This document shows, in pieces, positions 38,036-48,800 of a stretch of 64,000 bases of DNA. A program made the translations under genes and the position numbers. The stretch's first letter is position 1. Each line of letters begins with the position of its first letter. The DNA comes from Dendrophyllia cribrosa. Lineage: Eukaryota; Cnidaria; Anthozoa; Scleractinia; Dendrophylliidae. The stretch is from the NCBI GenBank assembly GCA_024195265.1, contig JAJLRJ010000002.1, positions 15,867,764 to 15,931,763 of the forward strand, given 5' to 3'. Below the pieces are notes generated by a model. It had not been told where the DNA came from and did no database searches. It was given only the letters and a program-made list of their open reading frames with translations.

Positions 38036-38232
38036 TGGTGTTCCATAAAAAATCCATACCCACCCCATGGAAGGTCAGTGGAGGGGGGAGGGGGGAGGGA
38101 GGTCTTTAAAGCCAACATTTTAGAAGCAAAGTATGAAGCTAAACTGGAATTTCCTGAGGGGATGGGGGTGCTAAACAAAAAACCATCCTTGGGGGGGGGG
38201 GGGGGAGTATGGATATTTTCTGGAACTGCACA
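38036..38232. repeat. G-tract dispersed repeat, copy 3
   Basis: Starts GTGGTGTTCCATAAAAAATC and ends TGGATATTTTCTGGAACTGC, inverted ends of the family seen in MOB1 intron 3. It contains G runs at about 38080-38100 and 38191-38203. Confidence 0.55.
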
Positions 38233-38618
38233 ATATACTAATTTGCATCTCACTGAATAAGAATAGTCAAAGAGCTCATTGTCTCAATGCCTTGTTCTAA
38301 AGAGAATTGAAAAGAATAGAACCAATTTTCTGCAATCCTGCACCTCACTCCATTTTGTCAAACAAATAAGGGGAATGTTTGAACTGGTTGTCCAACATTG
38401 TTGCAGGTGTTGAAAGCTTGTTGGAAGTGTGTTCCAACATTTAAATTGGTTCAAATTTTCATCCAACATCACTCCATAATAAGAAAAGTTTGGATCACAC
38501 TGAAGCTGTTTGAACACTTTATTTAACATTTGTGCACATTGGGCTTCCCAGTGCCTTGCAATGAATTTTTGTAATACGTTGACCCAGGTTGGAACTCTTT
38601 GAATGGCCTCTGCAGAAT

Positions 38619-38717
38619 TTTATAATTATTGAACGAGGTTGAGCAAAATATTGTGATATGTCAGTGGCAAGTAGATCAATTATTTGCTAAAGCCGAAGGC
38701 CGAGGCAAATGATCTGT

Positions 38718-38749
<32 letters not shown>

Positions 38750-38770
38750 GCTGAGTTCAATAATTGTTAT
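38619..38770. mobile_element. ~150-bp inverted-repeat element
   Basis: ATAATTATTGAACGAGGTTG at the left and TGAGTTCAATAATTGTTAT at the right are inverted. GCAAAATATTGTGAT and ATCACAATATTTTGC pair inside them. Non-coding. Confidence 0.6.
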
Positions 38771-39201
38771 CATTTAATCACAGAGTTTGTTTTTCAATTT
38801 AATAGTTATTCATAACTGCTAAAACAGAGCAGAAATCTGGCTGCCATTGTAGAGGACAGGAGCAGAGCATTTGCAGCAAAACAACTTAATTGCATCATTG
38901 TGCGCATGAGCAGAAATTCGTAGGCATGCAGTTATATTCAGGTCAATGAAAAGGAAGAAAAAGATTCATTGAATGATAATTATTTTTGAATGGATGTCGG
39001 GTCAAATGTTTAAATGGAACTTAAGTAAAAATCTTTAAATCACTTTGACCTGCAATAATCCTTCACCATTATAATGTTGACTTCCCATTGAAAGTACTTG
39101 TCTGGTAGCTCAGATGAGTCACTTACTATAATTATTTAATAAGTCCACATTACTATTTTGTTCATTTGCATTAATTTTATTCAACATATTGGCAATAATA
39201 T

Positions 39202-39272
39202 TAGGCTCGACTACCAGCTGCTGTTTGGAGGCTCAGAGACTGGATGTGAGAAAGCTGTGGAAATCGAGCCTA
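39202..39272. mobile_element. 71-bp foldback element with 9-bp target duplication
   Basis: TAGGCTCGACTACCAGCTG at the left pairs with AGCTGTGGAAATCGAGCCTA at the right. CAATAATAT is duplicated at 39193-39201 and 39273-39281. A 9-bp duplication suggests mobilisation by a Mutator-like transposase. Confidence 0.75.
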
Positions 39273-39886
39273 CAATAATATATCTATATTTTTTAAACTA
39301 CAATAGGTCTGGGGCAAAATTAGCCACCATAAGATAATACATTTATTAAACAGTATTGTTATTGCTTAATTGCTCGCAGTTTTTATATGCAGTGGCAACA
39401 GATTGCTCCAAATCTGTTTTGTCTGATTTGACCTTGGCCTTACTTCACCAGTTTATAAATGAAATGTCATTGGTTACCAGCATGACTTACTACTGAACAG
39501 CATTTTCTTGTAAACAAAAACGAAGCAACATTTTACAGTTTATGTCCCTTCAGTTAAGCATACTTGAAGGGAGAACAATGAATGACTGGCAAGAAAAATC
39601 AAATGCCAGGAACACTGCATGCTTCCTCAGTAAAATTGTAGGTTACAAGACTTGGAGGGTAAAAATGTTTAATAGGACTGTTGTTGTTATTCATAGTCAA
39701 CAACTCCCCTTTTTTAAAATCTGTTAATGGACTGTTGACGGGCAAATTTGATTTGAACATACGGCCTTTGAACATAATACCAGTGACAGTGACTATTACT
39801 CCGCAATGATTATTTTAAGGAAACACCCTTCACATTGTATCCTTTAAGCACATGGTTGTATTCATTTTCCTTCTCATATCATCTTG

Positions 39887-42800
39887 TCAGTCACCAGTTG
39901 CTGTTGATTCCTTAGGATGGAGCATTGTGTATGTAACATGTTTTCCACAATTCCAAATAGCCTGCAAAAGTCTGCTGAATCCTGTGTCCTTCGGCTGAAA
40001 AATAATTACATATTAAATAAGTTAACAATATTATAAAAATTATGTCAAGACACTGTTTACATAAGGATCTTAGATAATTACATTTTCCAATCCTCTGACA
40101 AGTTGGTTCTTCATGACGACAATAAACTCCTTGTGACTAAGAACACCATCATCTAAAACAGTGAATTCAAATTACAACCATCAGTTCTCCAGTTGAAAAA
40201 GTTTTTATCAGTTACAGTATTTATTTTAAGGATCACTTTGAAAAGCCAAGAGGCATATACAGTGGAAGCTCTCATTAGCGGACACCCTCGGGACGCGAAA
40301 ATGGTGTCCATAACTAGAGCTGGCCACTTACGAGAATGGTTCTCATAAGCGGCCACTAGAGGTGTAAGGGATTGATGGTCGCTTACGGGAGCTTGCCCAG
40401 CCAACAAAGAACATTGGAAATACAAAAATATACCACCGTATTAAATAATTTTTTTATTTTATTTTATTGCCTTATGCAATGCCGCAATAAGTAATAGTAA
40501 TTGGACTGAGTGGAGTCAGGGAGTAATCGGGCGAGTAATTTCAAATCAGCCAAGCGCGTAGCACGATTTGAATTACGAGCACGATTACCCCTGAATTGTA
40601 CGACACAAAGTTCAATTACTATTTAATCGCATCAATAACAAAATTCGAGATTTAAAAGTCTATGTGGTCTTTTTTTGTGCTCAAAACACGAGGGTATTCA
40701 ATATCAGTTTGAAAGTAGGAGGAAAATAAGCAAAAAAGAACCAATTTAAGTGTAATTGATTGATGCGCGTGCAACGTGGGTGTCCAATTACAGCTATCCG
40801 ATTACAAAAAATTGTAATTAGATAACTGTATACAGTACTGCATACTACAGTACTTAGGACTGGCTCTTTGTGATTAAAGTGACAAATCAACTGCAGTTGA
40901 CCAACATTAAAGGGGCAGTATCATGAGGTTGAAACTTGAAAACGTCGGCCCACGTTTTCAAGTTGGATTCCGCAAATTCAAAAAGGCCGTCGAGAAGTGG
41001 AGGTATTTGTTGAATCAAAAAATCCGTTTTGATAGCCGGAAGAAAGAAAAAATCACTTTTAACAGTGATATGTCCAAAATTCCGGTGCAAGAATAGTGAA
41101 CAGTGCCGCGCGTGGAACCTCGTGATACTGCCCCTTTAACATTTTAACAGTCTCACTGCAACAAAATGCAGTGATACAGCTACAATAGTTTTTTAGTACT
41201 GTATCTTTCATAGTCAGGCCCCAATTTACAGCAATGCGCATCACAATATAGGTAACTACAGATGGAAGACTGCTTTTTAGCCAAAAATGTCACTTATGCC
41301 CTTTTGGCACTAAGTCCTTCATAGAAATTAATATTCCAAATTTCAGCCCTACTTTCACAAAACAATATTAATAACCAAGTTGAACATAAGAAAAAAATCC
41401 AAAATTTTTGCAAAATAATAGAAAGGTTGAGGAAGGTGTCATTTCTGAACACAAAATAGAAACAACATGAAGAGACTCATGGAAGTAATAAGGTCAGTAA
41501 AATATTATAAATATTTCATTTATTTTGTCATGTGTGAATAACTGCATGAGAGTGCCAAGCTACATTGTACGTACCATTTTCATCAAACATCTTGTAAACG
41601 ACATTGACCACATTATCACTCAAGTTTACATTGGTCACAGTTTTGGCAACGTGCTTGAATGTCTCTGTAACAAAAAATAATAAAAACAAAAAGCACAAAA
41701 CCTTTGTTTATTTTACCTTAATTTAAGATGAAACAGAGAAAGCATCAGGCGCATAAGGACCCTTAGTTAGTATTTTACCTGGATCAATAGGTTTGCCTGC
41801 AGCATGGTGAAAGCTCAGAGCCATGTCTGCTTCAGAAATGTTCCTCATAAAACAGAAGAAATCCAAATAATCTTTGAAGGTTATTCCCTGTTGAGTCAAT
41901 AACAAGTGTTGTACTGCGTCTTTAATAGTAGAATCTAAAATGTATTTGAATGTTTGGTCTCTTTATAAGCTGCTTATACATGGAGTGTAGCTGGGGCTAA
42001 CTCAAATTATTTTAGCTGATTAAATTAAATCCTAATCACTTAATTTTTTTATTTGTCTGTTCAGCTGGCATAATAAATCATTGTTGTGAATCAAGACATT
42101 GTTTCTTTTTTTTAGCATGAGGTAACTAGTAACTGCTAGTCTCCCAATGCTTGGGATGCTTGTTCATCGCAGTGTTTCCCCCAGCATTTTGTTACATCTG
42201 GGTTTCACTTCAATTGGTTTATTGGCACCTGTTCATATATTTGGGTAAAGAGAGACAATGTAAATAGCTTTCACGTCCAAAGAGATAACACAAAGGCAGA
42301 AAGATAGCTGGAGTTTTTGATAAGGGGGGATGTGATTTTTTGTTCAAAGGTGCTGTCAAAATTTTACGGCTCAGATTTTTCCAAAGGTGCCGCCAAACAG
42401 TCAAGCCTCCAGTCTCTAGTGACATCTTTTTAAAACTTTAACCCATTGACTCCTAGAGAATTCACAGAAAACGTCAATTTGAAGGCATTAATGCCGTTTT
42501 TTGACTGCTGTGGAGCCAATTAAATTGCTGGCAAACTGTCCAAAACGTTGTTTGCAACATGAAAACTAAGCTTCCTTTTCTTTCGGGGTCAAATAAATCA
42601 ACTTTTGGTTTCGGGCATGTGCACAAAGCAAAATTTTGAGAAAGTTTGTGAACAAGAAAAAACACCTGTCCAGAAGCTTGACTTTTCTTTTTCTTTGTTC
42701 TTCTCCCCGTTCTTTTTCGTTGTTATTCCATTTTTCCCCTCATTGCTGGCCTTTCACTAGACTATATTTATGAAGTAAAAATTTCCCAGAAATTGCTGAA

Positions 42801-45800
42801 GAAGGTGAAATTTTTTAACAAGTGGCAAGTGGTAGGAAGACCAGAGTTTCCTTTGATTTTGCAGTCAAATCTGACAGGTTTTTCACGTGTAAATCTGGCT
42901 GCCCAATTCACGGGAGTTCTCTCATTTGGGCACTTTTTGAACGAATTCTTCCTTCTGCTTGAGTTAGGTACAAAAGAATCTTTTATCATAAAAAGGGATG
43001 ACGTCACAAATGGTAGAAGGACCGTGGTTCCAACACGGGGGGTTTCAGGTGGTTGAGGTGTCAATGGGTTAAAGGATTAAATAATTCCAATTCTGCCTTC
43101 TGATGATTGATCTGTGCAATATTCTATTCAATGTTCTTTCCTACCTGGGCATTTTCTTTGAAGCTTTTTTTAACTTTTCTGAGAATTTTCTGCTTCTTCT
43201 TCTCATGGAAGCTTGAGTAGGTGAGAAGCATATCAGCAAATTCCCATTCTGTAATCCGCCCATCAACTGGGTCATAAGAATTAAACTGGAGAAAAAGCGT
43301 ACTATAGAGTGTTTTCACTGATGTCATATCAAAATTCAGAAGCAGTTTTCGATTCTAAAATGTTTATGGAATTGTAGAGATAAAACTACACATCTGGGCC
43401 AAATTTTGAAGCGCAAGAGCATTTCATTTCATTCAAGAGTTATAGGCGAATGAGTATAGACATTTTTAGTAAGAAATGTATGAAGCAGCCATCTTGGTGT
43501 CCCACTTTGGGACACCAACATGACGGCCAAAAATTTAAAGACTTTGAAGTCTTAATAACACCAAATATCTCATCACAAAATATTGTATTCACTATAAGAG
43601 GCATGAAATCGGCTGATAAGCATCTATTATTCATTAATAATTTTCAACTAGTTCAATTTTGTTATCGGCTTATCTGAAATAGTGTCAGTGACAAATTGCG
43701 TGACGCATTTACAACGTTTATAAATCGAAAACGAAACATCGTTAAAACCTGAAACTTTTTGTGAAAGATTATAACACTGGTATCCACATACCATGTTAGA
43801 AACAGCTTTGTAGGATGTATACTTTAGATTTTTTAATTTTTATGACGTCATGTGAAAACACTCTATATGATTGTCATAGAAATATTCTGAACCTTACAAT
43901 AAAAATACAATCACTCTCGCATATTTATTGGTTAGGGGTAGTGTTGGGAATCGGTTATGATTTCATAATCGGATTATTATGTTCTAAAAGCGATCAATAC
44001 TGATACTATCTTTGAGACTGCTTGAAATAGAGTTCCAAGTTGGTACTGCATGGAACAGAATTAAGGAACGTTGACTAGTGGCAGACTTGTATGCTGGGAT
44101 GTTGGAAGCATATCATTATTTTGTGTTTCTAATGTATACTGTCTTGTAACTACAGTTATCATAGATACCTCAAGGAACATGACTTCTTGTTGAAGATTCT
44201 TTTGAAATTCGATGAATCTTTTTACAGTAAGCCTCTTTTCCATGTTTTTCCCAAAAAAGTATACCTTGAGCCCACTGTTGACATGAGCAGAGAGGACACT
44301 TCCTGTCACAGCATGATCACGATGACGCATTCCAGTCTGCGTCATACTAAATAAGATATTCTGCACCTGAAAGTAACAAATTTATTTCATGTTTTAGATC
44401 TAATCACATCACCCTATAAATTAAAGACCTTTTCACTTGGTAAAAAATCTGCTATTTGGGAGATAGGGCAAACAAGGCCCAATAAATACAGTATATATAT
44501 CAAATAAATGTCAATTGAAATCTGTAACTACATCCAATTAATTAATTAATTACATCCAAAGTACAGCTTTGTTTTTTGTCTTCACCGACCGTCCACTCCT
44601 TGTTCTTCCTGTTTTGCTTGTTCTTCTTTTTTTTGCTGATGTTGTGTAAAATTACCTAACCTTGTTGAGTGACCTGGGGTCCAGAATGACGATCAGTCAC
44701 GGTCATGCATTCGTCACGCAATTTACCACCGGCATAGTTAAACGCTTGCTGGATAATTTTTTGGGAGGAAGAAAGAATCACCGTTTACAGTAGCATTTCA
44801 CGAGAAAAAAACGACAGTCATTTTGCAGTGCTCATGAAAAAAAGTCAATTCACGGTTTACGGGTATGTAACCAAATCACGTTTCATGAGAAAAAAAAAAA
44901 CTATTTCACAATTCGCGGTTAAAAAAAAGGCCTTTCACGGATCATGAAAAAAACCTTTACCACCCTCAATAAAGTTTGTGGCAAGCATTAATTAAGATTA
45001 AAAGAAAATTCACAGGCTTATATAAATGCTGGAATCCAGAAATAATGGCATTTGCATATAAATGCCAGCATGTCATTTGAACCTTGTACCAAAAGCTATT
45101 AAACACGTAACGCAACATTACAGCTGAGTGATGCAGGGAGTGAAGGAGTGAAAATATGCATATCTGTCCCCATCAGCGATAACCCATTCATTACACTTTG
45201 CATATTCATGAGTTAAAAATGATAAAAAGAAACAATAATATAATGTCAATCATTTGAGTCCAAATTAACTTGTTAGCAGGTGTGTGAGACAGTCCCACAA
45301 AAGGTTGGCATTTCACGCCTCTTTTCACAAATAACGTTACTTCAAACATCCCTATTAGCAGTCTTTAATTAAGTCACCTACCCTTTCAAATTCTTCTGGC
45401 GAGACTTCACCATCTCCATTCAAGTCAAACATTTGAAATGCAATTTCAAACATTCTAGGAGGAACTTAATGGGAGAAAATTAAAAAATCAGACTGAGTTA
45501 GTGAAACTGCATGACAGATAGAGTTTCATTAATAAAAGTTTTGAATTTTAACTTCATAAAATTTCAAAACTATAACCCAGAAAACAATGCATAGCCACCG
45601 ACATTTCATGTAGTCACAACAGTTTATAAAATAATGATGAGTATGTGTTCTGGTTCATATTTTTCTTTGGGTTGAAAATTTTCAAACAAGTTTAAATTAT
45701 ATAGAGCTCTTTAGACAGTGTTTGTAGCCAAAGCCAACGGCCGAGGCTGTACCATATAGTGTCTAGGTTTCACATGATAACAACTGAGACATGAATAGAG

Positions 45801-48800
45801 TATTTACTGATTTAACCACTGAGAAAATGCGAACGAACTAGCAACTAAACAAGGTTGCAACATACTACAAAAGTAAAAGCACTATTGATAAAATGCTTCA
45901 ACAAAGGATAAAGTGGTGCATTTGTACCAAAAGGTTTACAGAGAATGCACGATCACTGCAACAAACCAACTGGAGAATGGCCAGATCTGGATTTCCAGAC
46001 TTAGATCAGTATTAATACTTGAAGTGAAACAAAAGAAACGGCAAGTATTGGGCACTATTATATTCCACTTTTATTTTATTTTATTTGCTTCTGCTTCTGT
46101 TTTTCTGCCGTAAGGATCAGTTTGCTGTTTCTTTTGTTTCACTACATTTTGTATGTCTAAGTTGTGAGTCTAAAGTACAGTACACTAACACAATAGAATA
46201 AAAATAGATGCCCCACGGGGCCAAGAGGGTCACGCTCCTTTAACTGCATTTTACATTTCTATTGTAAAACTTTATTTATTTTTATTATCTCCCTAGGTTT
46301 AATAACTGTCACTTATGGTAAACATTTACTAAGGTATCTCAGACCCAACGTATGGAATAATCTACCAGCGACCATCACCTCCCTTGATTCATTCAAAAGA
46401 TAAATCCGCAGCATGGACCTTTCCTCGAGCATGGCATGCACAAACTGCCTACTATGCACCAACTGACCTTTCCATTGTAACTATTGACTTGTTAATTATT
46501 TTATTTAATATTCTATAATTATGTTATCTTACTATGTTTTCTTAGATAGCTGGTAGTTAGGGTCACGGTTAACCCTCAGCCATAGACCTTTTTCATAATG
46601 GCAGGCGAGTTATTTATTCTTTTATTCTATGTTAATTAGCCCTAGTGGCCTCGTTAGCATGTGCAAAATTCAAAAGAATTTTTACTCTAAAATGAGGCCA
46701 ATAGGGCTAATTAACATACCGGTACATATAACAGAATAAATAAATTGGCTGCCATCATGAAAAAGGTCTACGACTTCTGACATGTTAACTAAGTTATGAA
46801 TGAATGAATGAATTTCCGTTTGTCTCAGATTATGGTGCACACGAGACAAAGGAAAATGAAGACTAAACTGCTTTGTAAACTTTCAAACCAAAGAAACGTT
46901 TGAACCACAACATACATGTATGCAACATACGTGACATAACAGTGAGAAGGAAGATATAGTCTGAGAATGAGATCAATCCAAACTCTCCCATCTTCAAGAA
47001 AACACTGTCCTGTCCCAACTGATCTGACAGATGACCTTTATACTTGTGTTTCTGAAATATAACAGAACAGAACAGAAGAAGGAACAGTAGGTCTTTCATT
47101 TGAGAAGAATAACTGAAGTGCTGAGAGCATCAGCAGCTCACAAATTGTGTTTTTTGAGCTGGGAAAGCACTCTTGAATGAACAAATTAAAAAGGCAAATG
47201 GACAAACCTAAAAAAAGTATAAGTAAACATACCTCTGGGTTAAATCGTTCATGTTCATCAAGTCCTAACCCTACAAAAAAATGAAAGAAAATATTATTTA
47301 ACCCATTGACACCTGAACCGCCCGTAACCGCCCGTACAAGACTCCACTGCTTTAAAAAATTGTAACTTTCTCAATCGTGCGAACATTGCCTTAACTAGCA
47401 GTTGTGAGCATTGACTAGAAAGTCTTTCAAATTGAGATACCCAATAAACACAAAAAAGTCAGCGATTTTTGCAGAATATCAGCGTTTGAATTTGGACAAT
47501 AACAAAAATTACCGTTTTTAACGTCATAGAAAAACAACAAAAATCACGTTTTTGCCTTTAGTTTTTTTTATTCAAATCATCGTGGCAAACCCAAAAGTCA
47601 ACATTTACAGCAAAATTCAGTCCTAGTCCTAGCTTAGCAGTGAATTTTTTTGCTCATATTCGTTGCTCGGGCCTAGCTACAGCTTCTTATACTAGTGCAT
47701 ACTCACCTTGCCTCGATTTTCAACATCACCGCACTGCATGCTGGGAAAAAGCCAAAAATTTTGACAGCGTTCCATTCTTTCCCCACACATTTCATATTTA
47801 TACTAAGTCCACAGCCACTCCGACCCACCACCGAAATTTCGCGCTTGTTGTATTCTCCTGTGGTCGCAACTTCCAAAATATGCCGCGGTAGGTCGAGAAA
47901 TTCATCCAGAGTCGAGTCCCAAAGCCACTTCGTTTCCAGGCGGCCATTTTTCCAGTTCAACGAGCAATGAGCCAAATTCGTAAACGAAGTACAACACCTA
48001 ACTCGCTTCATTGAGAAGTGGACTCAGAACTACCTCCAAGCTTAATGATGCTCACCAGGCAGCTACTAAAGATGAAAAATGGCTGTGAACTTACCAAAAA
48101 TCGTAGATAATTCATATTGGACCCTTTATTGCAAATCAACCAAGCAAAATGAGATCGTCACAATGACGTTTCCAGTAAACTCAAGCCTTCAGTGTTTTAG
48201 AACAGCAGCACTTTCAATGGTAACTCCAAATATGAAGTCACGAAATCCTATGGGGCGTGTGTATGCAGAAAATCACTCAAAAACGTAAAAATCCTCAGGT
48301 GTGAATGGGTTAATAACAAAATAATATGCAAATTAAGAGTCCAGCAATGGGAAATAAGGTACATGTTGTGTTTAAAAATAATATTATTTTATTTATTCAT
48401 TTATCTATTTTTTTATTTACTTTCTTTAGTTTGAAAATTTTCAAACAAGTTTGAGTTTGGTTTTCCTTTGTCTCAGATTAAGGTTATAAAAAAGCCTATC
48501 ATCCATCTTGGAAAGAAGAAAATCCATGCCCAAATCAGAGGTGACTGTCCTAACCCTTCAACCCTCAAAAGTGTCAAAAATCAAAATTCAAGAAACATCC
48601 CAAATTTCATTTTTATAAAATATTAAAAAACAAATGGTACCATGCAAAAGTACTGCTGAAGAGGTTTCATTTGAATGGTCACACCATAGGATTTCGTTCA
48701 CAGACTCAAAAGTTAGAACAAATGGTACCATGGAAAAGTACTGCAGAAGAGGTTTGAATTGAATGGTCACACCATAGGATTTCGTTGACAGACTCAAAAG

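Larger units (their letters stand above)
35974..39201. other. RBM22 3' flank and convergent intergenic region
   Basis: RBM22 3' UTR is expected at the left. AATAAA occurs near 36545 and 37532, but neither can be chosen as the cleavage signal. Repeats here: a G-tract repeat (38036-38232) and an inverted-repeat element (38619-38770), entered separately. A 127-codon open frame at 37726-38109 runs into the G-tract repeat and resembles no known protein. Confidence 0.4.

Noticed and set aside
37726..38109. 127-codon frame 3' of RBM22
   Set aside because: Ends inside a G-tract repeat and resembles nothing known.
43493..43519. GGTGTCCC-ACTTT-GGGACACC hairpin in MICU1 intron 6
   Set aside because: A clean small hairpin, but with no duplicated flank or second copy I could not class it as a mobile element or RNA.
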